In this document: positions 1-10,529 of the stretch, one piece after another
Layout of the letters: the number at the start of each line of letters is the position of its first letter
Position numbering within the stretch: the stretch's first letter is position 1
Assembly: GCA_025618425.1 (NCBI GenBank)
Contig: CM046836.1
Location: forward strand, 24,373,030 to 24,437,029
DNA: 64,000 nucleotides
Direction: 5' to 3'
DNA from: Heliocidaris tuberculata
Lineage: Eukaryota > Echinodermata > Echinoidea > Camarodonta > Echinometridae
The notes under the pieces: model-generated
Databases searched by the model: none
What the model was told of the DNA's origin: nothing
The model's input: the letters and a program-made list of their open reading frames with translations, nothing else
Program-made: the position numbers and the translations under genes

Positions 1-508
1 CAATATGTTATGGTAAATATGTTGATTATCTACAATGCTGTTGAGTATTTGAATATTCCCACCCTTGCAGATAGATGACAACAATTATTCATGAACTTCT
101 AGATTGTACAGACTGTATTGTGATTCCCCCTCTATCTATCTCCTCTCTCCCTCTCTCTTCTTACTCTGTTTCTATTCCTTCTCTTAACTTTATACTCCTT
201 GGGGAATTGCATGCACTGTATGTTACATTTTGGCAATATAAGGGATTCTTAGCTCTTTGCTCAATCTTCATCAGTTGAGGAATAGTGACATTTATGCCTA
301 CTACATTGCCCTAAATTCAAAATTCAAAATTCTTTTATGACACAGGCAGGTAGTGATAGTTGTGACAGTAAGAACACCCTGTGTGTATATGTAAGGTGCC
401 ACATTTCTGCATGAAACCTCAGTAATGTATATACAACTGAGATAAGTATTTAGAAGAGTACAAAATATAATTTAAACAAACGGATCATCATTGACATAAC
501 ATATACAA
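1..508. other. Unassigned flank
   Basis: AT-rich sequence with a short pyrimidine-rich patch near 125-180. The only open frame (67 codons, from 75) has no recognisable motif. I see no gene, RNA or repeat boundary here before the (AAT)n tail of the LINE. Confidence 0.5.
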
Positions 509-542
<34 letters not shown>

Positions 543-828
543 ACGTTGCTTATATAGCGCATATCACTTACATAAGAAAGTCCCTATGCGCTTAAAGAAA
601 ATATATAAAGAGATAGGTCAGAATAGAAAACAAACATGCCTGGTAGATGGAGTTATAACAATAAAAACCAAATAATTACTTACAAAGAATCAAATAATTA
701 ATTACAAAGAATCAATTAATTACTTACAGAGAATCAAATAATTACAAAAAATAATTTAGTAAAGTAGACGATGAGAAGATTTTGTGTATCACTGAAACTA
801 CCAGACAGCCTAAGGAAATGATCAAATA

Positions 829-1752
829 TCAACTGACAAAGAGGTATGTTTTCAACAGAGTCTTGAATGACTCTGTTGAATTTGCCTGTTTTACAAGGAG
901 GGACTTGTCTTTTGATCTTAATCTTCTTGGAGGGGTATATTTTACAATGAGGTCTTGCAGATAAGAAGGAGCTGTACCCTGTAAACAATTATATGTCAGT
1001 AATAAGATTTTATATTTGATGCGGGATTTAACTGGGAGCCAGTGTTATTCATGAAGTATGGGAGTTTAATGATCTTTGCGTTTCGTTCTGGTGATAAGCC
1101 TTGCCGCTGAATTTTGGATTCTTTGTATTTTAATGATATGAACATCCGGAAGGCCGTACAATAAACTGTTACAAAAATCTATGCGAGATATCACTAGGGC
1201 ATGAACTAATTGTTTGGTAGCTTCAGTGGATAGAAATTGGCGAATTTGCCCAATTTTGTGGAGAGCGAATGAACTACTTTTACATATATTATTAATCTGA
1301 GTAGTCATTATAAGTTTTTTATCCAGTTGAACACCAAAGTTTCTTGCAGCACTAACACATCTGACAGAAGTATTATCTATATTTATGCAGTCAATATTGT
1401 CACTGTTCCTGAACTTGCTAGTAAAATGAAGAACCTCAGTCTTGCTGCTATTCAACTTCAGTCCATTCTGATTTGACAAACTTATTACATCTTGGACACA
1501 CACTTGAAGTTTGGAAATAGTATCAGGCTGCTCACTATTTTTCAGCGTTATGTACATTTGGGTATCGTCAGCATACATCATACATCTGATATTGTGGTGT
1601 GTGATAATATCCTGGAGAGGAGCAGCATACAGATTGAAGGCTAGAGGCCCGACAACAGAACCTTGAGGTACCTCTTACCTAGTAAAGTAAGTCTGTGACT
1701 GTGATTCACCTATGACTACAGAATGGTTCCTGTTCTGGAAGTATGACTGAAA
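829..1752 (-). pseudogene. LINE RT palm and C-terminal part
   Basis: Contains VPQGSVVGPL just after a stop near 1690, then the catalytic YADD (codons at 1564-1575), LKLNSSKTEVLHF, the LGVxLD-like NFGVQLDKKL, and the RIDFCNSLLYGLP-IQNSAARLI block that marks the thumb of L2/CR1-type RTs. In a shifted frame it continues HWLPVKSRIKYKILLLTY, GTAPSYL and LLVKQA to a stop at 829-831. At least two stops interrupt it. It is the 3' half of the element at 509-3990. Confidence 0.8.
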
Positions 1753-2481
1753 CCATTACATACAAGTTATTTTCTGACAAATACTCCTGCATCTGTAAGG
1801 TCACCAGTCTCTCAATCGTCTTCCTTATTAGGAATGGAATATGAGCTATAGGTCTATAACTTCGTAGGACCTCATGGTCCAGCTTGTCAGCCTTAATCAA
1901 TGGAGAAATGTTAGCATGTTTTAGCACATCTGGAAAACAACCATCGCGCAACGAAATATTAGCAATACGCGTGATTAACTCATGCAAACACTTCTTCACC
2001 AGATCAGTGGAAATCGGGTCCAGGCTACAAGTTGTAGAGCGTGATCTAGAAATCAGATCTTCAACTTGACTTTCAAGAACGCTGTCAAACTCATCGAATC
2101 TCAGATCCGTAGTTAGGTAAGTAATATGGGTGAGGTCATCACTGGAAGTATTATCAAGGGAGTTGATAATAGTAGCAGTTTTGTTCGCAAAAAATGAACA
2201 GAATCGATCAGCCAGAATAGCTTCAGGGTCATTGTCACTTGGAAGGCATTGCGATGTCTCAGCATAATCCAAACGGTTGACCTTCTGGAAAAACTGTCGA
2301 GGCCCACAATCCTTTAGCTGATGTGAATAATACTTCCTTTTAGCACGAGCAAGTGCTTTGCCATACTTTTCCGACTCATTTCTGAAGATCTGCTGATCGA
2401 CTTCCAATCTGGAGGTACGCCAACGTCGTTCGGATCGACGAAGTCTTTGCTTAGCCTCAAGAAGATCAGTATTGAACCAGG
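1753..2481 (-). pseudogene. LINE connector and RT N-terminal part
   Basis: Continues the LINE frame after the 2481 frameshift. A basic connector (ERRWR, then KRKYYS and the CGPRQFFQKVN block usual before the RT of this group) is followed by the RT start: SLDPIST, the DVLKHANISPLIK strand and YRPI. After ENNLY the sequence jumps to WFQSYFQNRNHSVV in another frame. Intact relatives have roughly 80 residues between these blocks, including the first catalytic Asp motif (AFDT). That segment is deleted here, so no working polymerase can be made. Confidence 0.8.
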
Positions 2482-3948
2482 CGAATGCGGACGAGATGTG
2501 ATAGTCCTGATGATGATAGGAGCATGCTTATCAAGAAGAGTCTTTAGAACAGTTTCATACTGCGTGACCAATTCATTAAAACCATCTGCTGGGGAGGTGT
2601 ACAATTCAGACTGAAGGATATCTCTGCGGAAAGCATCCATGTTTATGTCAGATACTTTTCTATACTTGATGTCAGTCTTCACAGGATCAGGTTTCTCAAT
2701 GCTGAGTTTGCATTGGACTACAGCATAATCAGATGGCAAATAGCTGGTGCAAGTAACATCGGACACTATAACATCCTCAGCACGCGTAAAAATGACGTCC
2801 AATGTATGTCCTTTAAGATGCGTCGGAACGTCCACATGCTGTATGAGATTTAAAGAAGCCATTATATCATTGAAGGTACTGGCTTCACGACTGTTATGGT
2901 CATCCAGATGGAAATTAAAATCGCCTGTAATCATAAGGTATTGTGGTTCTGTTATCAATCTTTCAAGCAAGTCAGGAAACTCTCGAAAGAATATAGGAGC
3001 CGTAGGTTTACGGTCCCTTGTAATCTGAGGTCGATATATAATCACAATACGTAGAGGCTTTTGACGATGAGCAGAAATCAGAAGATTCATATATTCAAAA
3101 GATTCCAGCGCCGAGTTAAACTCCTTTTCGCGAACAGTGAAGCCTTTGTGAAGACAAACACCAACTCCGCCACCTGTTCTGTCACTTCGAGGAAAATGGA
3201 GAAACCGATGGGTAGGTAAGGACAAGTTCAAATCTGCTAGAGAATGATCATCCCGAGCATCTCCACAGAGCCAGGTCTCTGTAATTGCAAGAATGTCAAC
3301 ACGCTCAGCGGTGAGGAGATCACATATCATATGAATCTTGTTTTTAATTGACCTCGCATTCCATAAGGCAAAATGCAACTCATGACACTTTGGTTCTTGA
3401 TATTCCTGTCTCTTCACAAAGGAAATTGCAGATGAAGGGGTTGTCGAATTGGTGTTTCCTATACCCCTTTGGATGCGCCTTCCTCCTTTGGTCCCTCGAT
3501 GAGTTGGACGTCTCGAGGCCATTTCAAGTGATCTAATTGTAGACCACACATCAGCGCTGACAAAAGTAGGAATAGAACCACATTGTCGAATTCGATGGAG
3601 CTCCCTTGTAGTATACAAACTAGGTCGTTTATGTGGATTCTGCTGATGATCCATGGAACATTCCGCCGATAATGATTGTGCATGTTGTTCCAGTCTATAT
3701 GAAGCTCTCGCTTTCGGACTTGGGCCTGGATTTGGATGTATGTCTCCATCTTGGATCAGTTCAATGCGAAAAGTACAGGTTGCATTACTGTAGTATAAGA
3801 CTGCCTTTCCTGAGTACTCACTCCTATGCTTGAGAGATCTCTTAGCATGAAAAGATCTATCAAGTCTATGTGAATGGTCACTGCTCTTGATCAAAGCCCA
3901 ACAAAGGAGGAAGAGTGAAAGGACTGAGATTAATCTCTGAGCACCCAT
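2482..3948 (-). pseudogene. LINE ORF, leader + 2A-like + APE endonuclease
   Basis: First part of the LINE polyprotein, ATG at 3948. Residues 5-20 are a hydrophobic signal-like stretch. Residues 68-76 read GDIHPNPGP, a 2A-like ribosome-skipping motif in which the usual Glu of DxExNPGP is His. The APE (DNase I-like) endonuclease follows: NARS at 197-200, ETW at 224-226, GGGVGV at 259-264, IYRP at 304-307, GDFN at 342-345 and SDY at 406-408. In active APE endonucleases the last motif is SDH, whose His is catalytic; here it is Tyr. The frame is correct up to HSP, then one missing base near 2481 shifts it; the next frame continues as WFNTDLLEAK into the RT part. The endonuclease would nick target DNA for target-primed reverse transcription, but this copy probably cannot. 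Confidence 0.85.
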
Positions 3949-4317
3949 TATCCTTGTTCATTGATACACATGCTTGATCAAACCACAATAGTCCTGATGC
4001 CCATGTACAAATCAAGTGCAAATAATATGGCCACTGTAGGCTAAAATGTAAGCAAACCTGCAAAAATTTCCAATGGAAAATTATTAACTGTTGTAGAGTC
4101 CAATGATTTCCAATTTGTCAAGGAGAATACATGCATTATTATAAACACAATGATAAGAAACTTAATTACAAACTCCAAGTAAGTCAGGCAAAAATGATGA
4201 AGAAAGGAAGAGGAGTGCTGGCAGCTGTTAGGCGCACCACACCACAACATATGATAAACGGAGGGGCATGCTAAGGAAGCAATGCTTGATAGGATGTCGA
4301 CCTCGATCATGAGTCAT

Positions 4318-4795
4318 GGAATATTCCTGCCACACCATCTAACTGTCAGACCCAACTTCGGAAAACCGAGCACAGGTATATACTCCCAAAACGGCGTATG
4401 AATATAGAGCCCTCATCGATCAGTGCGAGGCAGTGTGTGCAAAAGGCATTGGGAAAATCTTGCAAAGTCAACCTGCAAACGATATTTTTAAAAATAGTGC
4501 TGAGTGTCAATTAGCTTCAAAATCCTTGAATAATTCGTCATATGAAATGACTTTCAAATGACAAGCATTTGAAATAAATATATCCGCAGCATTATTTTTG
4601 AAAAATATATTATCAACAGCAGGTCGACATTGCACGATCACCCCCATGCCTTTTGTACACGCTGTCTCGCAATGAACGATGAGGGCTCTATATTCATCTT
4701 TCCCTGTAGGACGTTTTCGGAGTATATATCTGTGCTCGGTTTTCCGGAGTTGGGTCTGACTGTCTAAACAGGAATATGAGCCATGGGGAATGGGC
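4318..4795. repeat. Inverted pair of a coding-like segment
   Basis: About 170 bp at 4345-4510 (plus) recurs in opposite orientation at 4620-4765. Each arm reads, in its own direction, QTQLRKTEHRYIL then an EYRALI-CE-C-KG pattern. The minus-strand arm stays open for 104 codons (4507-4821) from an ATG at 4821; the plus-strand arm needs a frame change. Shared amino-acid sense in both arms suggests an inverted duplication of a once-coding fragment. I do not recognise the family. Confidence 0.55.
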
Positions 4796-4849
4796 AGCTT
4801 CCCTGCCATTACAATGCTCATGATACATTTTCATACATTAGACGAGTCT

Positions 4850-5130
4850 AATTTGAAAGACGTGGGCCGAATATAGAAATGCCTGTTTTGACTAAACGAG
4901 TCGTATATCCTCAGCCAAATCTCATTCTCCGGCATGATAAATAGCCTCGGAAAGCAAATAACTTCCCCTTCTTTCACAACAAAATTGCTTTTATGAAATA
5001 AATAATATTTTTTATATAAAAAGTGTGGATGATTTCAAAACTTGTTTTGAATTTCTTCAGTGCATGATCAAACGCAATTCAGTGAGAAAACTTGAATTAT
5101 TTTTTCCAAGATTCGTTTTTTGTTTGAGGT
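4850..5130. other. Unassigned spacer
   Basis: AT-rich sequence with no gene, RNA or repeat structure that I can support. Confidence 0.4.
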
Positions 5131-5134
5131 TAGT

Positions 5135-5370
5135 GGTTTTGAAGGTTCATAATTCTGAAATATGAATTTCCCAACCAGGGGGTCATAATTCGGAAAAATG
5201 AAATGAGTTATTAATTAATGCATTTCTCCGAAGGTTCTTCATTCCGAAGGTTCATCCTTTCCGAAAATTAAACAGGGTTCATTATTCCGAAGATGGCGTA
5301 ATGAAGAAAATAAAGTGGGTTCGTTATTCCCGAGGTTCGCTATTCCGAAAATGAAGCCGGAATCTATTTC
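5135..5370. repeat. Degenerate GGTTC-AT-ATTCCGAA repeats
   Basis: A short motif of the form GGTTCATTATTCCGAA or GGTTCGTTATTCCGAA recurs at irregular spacing in variant forms (near 5150, 5190, 5230, 5245, 5275, 5318 and 5335). It looks like a decayed tandem or foldback repeat. No coding sense is evident. Confidence 0.55.
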
Positions 5371-5399
5371 ATTTCCTGAAATATTAACTTTCGGAAAAC

Positions 5400-5990
5400 C
5401 CTACTTTATTTTAGGAAAAAATTTATGGGCGAAAGTCCCTGTGGGGACCGGGGGGGGGACTTGGGTCCCCCACGATTGTAGAGGGACGGGGAGACGATAT
5501 CAAATGTGCCCCACGATTATGCCAATGTATATTTTCATTTGCTTGTCAGGGAATTTGGATTGAAAAGGTATCCCCCAAAATGCAATCCCTCCTTTTTCAG
5601 GGGAGGGGACATGAGAAAAAAATTCCTGGAACTCATGACTGTTTTGAAATCCAAGGGGCATATGGGGCGATTTCTTGTCACGGACAGGGGTTGGGGGTGC
5701 GACTAGCCTCTACCATTGGTTGCTGTGTAATGTTCAAAACTTCTTAGGGACGCACATCTTTGATAATCTCGAATTAAAGGTGCATTTCGTAGAATTGTCG
5801 GCAATTAAAAAAAAATGATAATGATAACTAGTGTTTTGGAGATCCACGACATCCACGATACTTTAATAATAGGTTATTATTGATGAAATAATATTTATGA
5901 ACCGTCTTTGATATGGTGGAAAGAAGTATTCCTGGTCTTTTGCGCCTCATGAAAAAAAACATGTAGGGGTTCCTGGGTAGTGAGCCTCTT
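5400..5990. other. Unassigned, G-rich patches
   Basis: Contains G-rich stretches around 5430-5500 and 5595-5700 and otherwise AT-rich sequence. The open frames here are short and carry no motif. No boundary of a mobile element was recognised. Confidence 0.4.
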
Positions 5991-5995
5991 TTGAA

Positions 5996-6565
5996 CCCTT
6001 TGAAGACAGTTTACCACATTTTGTGGTTTGGCTCAATAACTTTTGATTCAGAGCTCTAAAAAATATACAAGATGCATGAGAAAAAAGAGCAAAAAATTCT
6101 GCACACACCATGTCCATTTTTATTGCACGACTGTATTGCGTTTGATGCAAGGAATTTTAAAAACAAGAATATTCTTTAAAATCCTTAACTTGGCAACACA
6201 TTGAGAGGTTCAAAATCATTGTTTTTTATCAAAAACACGATAAAAACCACTTTCGAAAAATAAACTCAAGGGCAATTTCAAAGACCTATTGTACTGCCCA
6301 TAGAAATCAGGTTCGGATTACGTTATACGCCATTGTAATGTTCGCACATTTCTAAAGGTGATAGAAAGGGCTATTGAAATTGCCTTGAGTTGATTTTTCG
6401 AAAATAGTTTTTATCGTGTTCGAAATTGACAATTTTTTCAACAGTATGACACATTTCATAAACTTATTAGAACCATGTAGCACTAAAAGTAAAATATTAT
6501 TGTTGCCAATTTGAAGAACAAAATGTGATCAATTTAGCCCTTAAATAATTCCTGTCCTGAAAGGG
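5996..6565. mobile_element. PiggyBac-like non-autonomous element, copy 1
   Basis: The ends are CCCTTTGAAGACAG on the left and the inverse of CCCTTTCAGGACAG on the right. They are flanked by TGAA (5992-5995) and TTAA (6566-6569), one mismatch from a TTAA duplication. TTAA targets and CCCT-starting termini are piggyBac hallmarks. There is no transposase frame. A related sequence lies at 22600-22903 with the same right end. This copy additionally holds the 187-bp foldback at 6234-6420. Confidence 0.6.
6234..6420. mobile_element. Foldback (MITE-like) insertion
   Basis: Two inverted arms of about 47 bp (6234-6281 and 6373-6420) share AACACGATAAAAA, TTTTTCGAAA-like and CTCAAGG blocks, with a loop of about 90 bp. 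The homologous stretch of the second piggyBac-like copy (about 22750-22790) has no such hairpin, so it behaves as a later insertion. I see no clear target duplication. Confidence 0.6.
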
Positions 6566-6569
6566 TTAA

Positions 6570-6854
6570 ATGCTTATCATATCCCAGAATGAACATCCCC
6601 CCAAAGACATGTATCAAACTGTCTTCATCCATGTCATCTATTTAGTTAGCAATCTGCCCCAGCCTACCTCTCCTCCAAAAATAACTACACCACTAACTGT
6701 TATAAGGGAACATACTGGAGCGACATAGGGATTAAGTATACCCCAGAAATGATCATTTTATGATAAAAGTACCAAATGTTGTACACATTTCGATTTGTCA
6801 ACTACAGATTCTGCACCTGAGAGCCGTGGCAGCTAACTTTCACAATCGACTCCA
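6570..6854. other. Unassigned spacer
   Basis: No gene or repeat supported between the piggyBac-like element and the Harbinger-like MITE. Confidence 0.4.
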
Positions 6855-6857
6855 TTA

Positions 6858-7273
6858 AGCCCACCGTACATTATACGATAAACTACGATCCGATTTTTGA
6901 AATAAATCACAATAGCATTAGATATAGGCCTTTTAACAAGTGAAAGCTACCTGATTCAGGTTCTGAACAATAATATGAATACTCAACATAGGAATTTGGT
7001 GCGATGTCAGCCTTAAATTTGGAATAAGGGCCAAATCAGTTTCAAATCGTAGACAATCGCAGGACTGCTCTGACGTCACTACGATTCGGAGGCGATTTGG
7101 CCTTTCCTCCAACTAGAAGCCCCGTAATAGGCCGTCATTTCGATTTTACTATCTATGTAACTACTGAGAACCTCAATCAAACATATTTTATGTGTTTAAC
7201 TGTTTATATCTAATGCTATAACATTTTCTTTCAAAATCGGATCGTAGACCGATCGTATAGTGTGCGGTGGGCT
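6858..7273. mobile_element. Harbinger-like MITE, TTA target duplication
   Basis: Left terminus AGCCCACCGTACATTATACG; the right terminus is the inverse of AGCCCACCGCACACTATACG. The arms extend over about 45 bp, including CTACGATCCGATTTT. The flanks are TTA at 6855-6857 and TTA at 7274-7276, matching the TWA duplication of PIF/Harbinger elements. It is 416 bp long with no coding frame. Confidence 0.7.
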
Positions 7274-7276
7274 TTA

Positions 7277-7690
7277 GGCTACTCTTCATTCAAAAACAGT
7301 CTCAAACCATTTGTAATACGTGATTTGATATGCAGAATTCAGATTTGGATTTTACTCTGGCGGAAATATTTAAGACAATTTCAAGCAAATTTCCCCAAAC
7401 TCTGGCGTAGCCAGACTTGTTGAAAGGGGGGGGGGGGGGGCTGGGGTTTACACACAAAATCACAAAATCGCAAAGTCACATAGTTAAAGACACACATATA
7501 CGCATTTTACCATGGATTTTTTTTTTTTAAACGATGAACGGGGGGGGGGGGCCTGGCCTGCAAAATTTCCTGTCACGCTAGGCACTTGATTTCATTGCTA
7601 AACATTCTGGGTATTCCCAGTAGTATGATATAATTTATTGGAAAATGTACAATGTATATAATAAGCGTGAAAAAACAAAACATCATTCGC
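7277..7690. other. Spacer with G-runs, possible hAT relic
   Basis: Two poly-G runs (about 7427-7440 and 7541-7551) sit near GGCGTAGCCAG (7404) and a CACGCTAGGC at 7574. That arrangement resembles worn hAT termini, but no target duplication is visible. The scaffold gap follows. Confidence 0.35.
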
Positions 7691-8190
7691 NNNNNNNNNN
7701 NNNNNNNNNNNNNNNNNNNNNNNNNNNNNNNNNNNNNNNNNNNNNNNNNNNNNNNNNNNNNNNNNNNNNNNNNNNNNNNNNNNNNNNNNNNNNNNNNNNN
7801 NNNNNNNNNNNNNNNNNNNNNNNNNNNNNNNNNNNNNNNNNNNNNNNNNNNNNNNNNNNNNNNNNNNNNNNNNNNNNNNNNNNNNNNNNNNNNNNNNNNN
7901 NNNNNNNNNNNNNNNNNNNNNNNNNNNNNNNNNNNNNNNNNNNNNNNNNNNNNNNNNNNNNNNNNNNNNNNNNNNNNNNNNNNNNNNNNNNNNNNNNNNN
8001 NNNNNNNNNNNNNNNNNNNNNNNNNNNNNNNNNNNNNNNNNNNNNNNNNNNNNNNNNNNNNNNNNNNNNNNNNNNNNNNNNNNNNNNNNNNNNNNNNNNN
8101 NNNNNNNNNNNNNNNNNNNNNNNNNNNNNNNNNNNNNNNNNNNNNNNNNNNNNNNNNNNNNNNNNNNNNNNNNNNNNNNNNNNNNNNNNN
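7691..8190. other. Assembly gap, 500 N
   Basis: Exactly 500 undetermined bases, a common fixed placeholder from scaffolding software. The right edge begins directly with a run of 16 G. True size and content are unknown. Confidence 0.97.
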
Positions 8191-8289
8191 GGGGGGGGGG
8201 GGGGGGAGGGCTTCTTCTTTACACCGGGGAAACCGATATTCCTAAGTGAAATAAAGAGTCCTAAAAATATGAAGTGGCCGAAACCCCCC

Positions 8290-8320
<31 letters not shown>

Positions 8321-9620
8321 ACATCTAACAGTTACATGTTCCTCCCGGCTTCACCCTGTCTCATCGAACATCAACCCCCACAAAAAAACAATAAACAAAC
8401 AAAACAATTGTATCACAGAAAGAATTAAGTTCAACTAAGAAACAGCCCCCCCAAAAAAAAACAAACAACAACAAACAAACAAACAAACAAACACCAACAA
8501 ACAAACAAACAAAAAAACCTTGACAGTTCAATTTATAGTAATGGAATGGAATCAAAAAAAAATCAAACTTCCAAAGGAGCCGAATTTTCACAAATAAAAG
8601 GCAGAACAGGTTACGGGCACCTGAATCGATCCGAATCGATCGCGACGACCCCCCCCCCCCCCCCCCCCCCCCAGATGTCTCATTGAGACCTCTACATCAT
8701 CCGCGTAAATCACTTGCTGAATTAAAAAGCAGATTGCAGTAGGAGCAGATTTTGGTGTAACTCTAAACAGGGAAACCAGATCGATCAGCTCGATCTCTGA
8801 TTTTTATACCATTAATAACGGCGATTTTATATCTTGCTTAAGGTATTTTACATCCTATTTGAGCATTACATCATCATCATCATCATAGACCTCTTTTTAG
8901 CAAAAAAGGAACAGTAAAAGAAATTTGACCTACTTTGGAACACACTACCGAACTATATCCCCCCCCCCCTTCCGCGGATCTATCATCTCTGAATTTGCTA
9001 CACCCTTTTTCTTGATTTTTGCTTTTTTTGATACCCTAATCCGGCTTATGCGCTTATTGTTGAAAAGGTACCATTTTTATCCGTTTTCATGTACTTGTAC
9101 CGGCTTCAATGATACATGTCCTCACCCCCCCCCCCCTCCCGCCGTGAAACCATGGAGTTACACACGCACTAAACTGTTATGTATAACCATGAAGCTACAA
9201 ATTGTACATGGAGCAGTACATACATGTGCGAACAAATAACACGTGTGCTGTATACACTGCAGCCAATATACACATGCGGATATGGCCATGGCCATACGTC
9301 ACGTTGTTCTTTGGCAATACACCAATGAAGTTTCTCCCTTTCACAGGTAATCGGTATCGGTTGGGGGCATAACAGAAGGTACTTTTTCCGTGCTACGACA
9401 GTGAGCTGTTCCATCGACAGAAATATTACTCCCTCCGGAAATTGAATGTTTAAAAATGAATTTATGAAATATGGACGGCACTTCAGCACTTAAAAAGTGC
9501 CTTCCACCCATCTGGGGACTATTCCCCGCCCGTGGGTACCAAAAGGTGGGGACCTAAAAAGCCAGGGGAGGCGCCTATTCGAACACAAAAAAAAGACCCC
9601 AAATCCTTAGCGTATTATAT
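8191..9620. other. Low-complexity spacer
   Basis: Holds poly-G at 8191, poly-C followed by poly-T at 8285-8320, a (CAAA)n-like tract at about 8385-8515, poly-C at about 8649-8672, 8960 and 9125, and (CAT)n at about 8870. Open frames are short and without motifs. No gene is supported. Confidence 0.5.
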
Positions 9621-9624
9621 ATAA

Positions 9625-9626
<2 letters not shown>

Positions 9627-9662
<36 letters not shown>

Positions 9663-9668
9663 TATATA
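9627..9668. repeat. (TA)n microsatellite, SINE tail
   Basis: Alternating TA immediately 3' of the first SINE copy (minus strand). The SINE at 52493 also ends in (TA)n, so this is part of the element's tail. Confidence 0.7.
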
Positions 9669-9669
9669 A

Positions 9670-9851
9670 TGTGAGAAATCAATTGAATTGAATGAGAGAA
9701 ATAATTTGCGTAGCTAAATTCATTGTTCCTCCTTACTGACTTCCTTTTTGTGGAAATAACTGCAGGGTTTGCAAAAACTGTCTCCGCCGGGAGTCGAACC
9801 CGGGTCTTTGGCACTGTACGCCAAACGCCTTAACCACTAGACCACGGAGGC
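9670..9851 (-). mobile_element. tRNA-derived SINE, copy 1
   Basis: The head at 9779-9851 is tRNA-like. Its acceptor arm GCCTCCG/CGGAGAC has one mismatch, A-box is TGGTCTAGTGG, B-box is GGTTCGACTC and the anticodon-loop triplet is ACA. One extra base before the anticodon stem marks it as a non-functional tRNA. The body continues with TTTTTGCAAACC, AGCTACGCAA and TTTCTCACA, then a (TA)n tail. The body matches the element at 52493-52687, which defines a family. Confidence 0.75.
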
Positions 9852-10089
9852 GGGTTGAGTGGTATTCGGCTACACCAGGTACAAACACCGACAGGCAGCC
9901 CTTGCAACCCTTCGCAGTTAATTTATTCCTTTTCTTTGAGGGACAGGGGAGTATTGAACAATGAAAAGCCGCATGCCTAGCTAGATCCATGGCGGATTCA
10001 TGTATTAGAATTAATTAATTATTTACAATGTGTGAGAAATTTGTTCTAATACTATAGCATCGGCAACTCTCGTGGGTAAATTTACATAA

Positions 10090-10271
10090 TGTGAGAAATC
10101 AATTGAATTGAATGAGAGAAATAATTTGCGTAGCTAAATTCATTGTTCCTTCTTACTGACTTCCTTTTTGTGGAAATAACTGCAGGGTTTGCAAAAACTG
10201 TCTCCGCCGGGAGTCGAACCCGGGTCTTTGGCACTGTACGCCAAACGCCTTAACCACTAGACCACGGAGGC
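10090..10271 (-). mobile_element. tRNA-derived SINE, copy 2
   Basis: Second copy within the tandem duplication, tRNA-like head at 10199-10271. It is identical in structure to copy 1 but lacks the (TA)n tail because the duplicated flank follows it directly. Confidence 0.75.
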
Positions 10272-10529
10272 GGGTTGAGTGGTATTCGGCTACACCAGGT
10301 ACAAACACCGACAGGCAGCCCTTGCAACCCTTCGCAGTTAATTTATTCCTTTTCTTTGAGGGACAGGGGAGTATTGAACAATGAAAAGCCGCATGCCTAG
10401 CTAGATCCATGGCGGATTCATGTATTAGAATTAATTAATTATTTACAATGTGTGAGAAATTTGTTCTAATACTATAGCATCGGCAAACTCTCGTGGGTAA
10501 ATTTACATAATGTGAGAAATCAAATATAT

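Larger units (their letters stand above)
509..3990 (-). mobile_element. L2/CR1-group LINE copy, inactivated
   Basis: Non-LTR retrotransposon read on the minus strand. From its 5' side it carries a leader plus 2A-like motif, an APE-type endonuclease, a connector, and a reverse transcriptase with VPQGS and YADD motifs. A 3' UTR follows, ending in a GCGCTATATAAG-like stretch and an (ATT)n tail (AAT on the plus strand, 511-540). That tail and the domain order are typical of L2/CR1-group LINEs. The copy is dead: it has a one-base frameshift near 2481, an internal deletion in the RT near 1756, and stop codons near 1690, 1040 and 830. The 5' boundary is not visible; 3990 is an estimate just upstream of the first ATG. 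Confidence 0.85.
9668..10507. repeat. 420-bp tandem duplication
   Basis: Unit 9668-10087 is repeated at 10088-10507 with only two differences that I found (a C/T change near 9731 and a one-base insertion near 10485). A third start of the unit (AATGTGAGAAATCAA) follows at 10509 and then runs into (TA)n. Each unit contains one SINE and about 235 bp of its 5' flank. The near identity points to a recent duplication or to assembly duplication. Confidence 0.9.

Noticed and set aside
7401..7590. A hAT element around GGCGTAGCCAG ... CACGCTAGGC
   Set aside because: Termini do not pair well and no 8-bp duplication is seen.
7645..8328. Open frames of 197-227 codons
   Set aside because: They run through the 500-N gap and consist mostly of undetermined residues.
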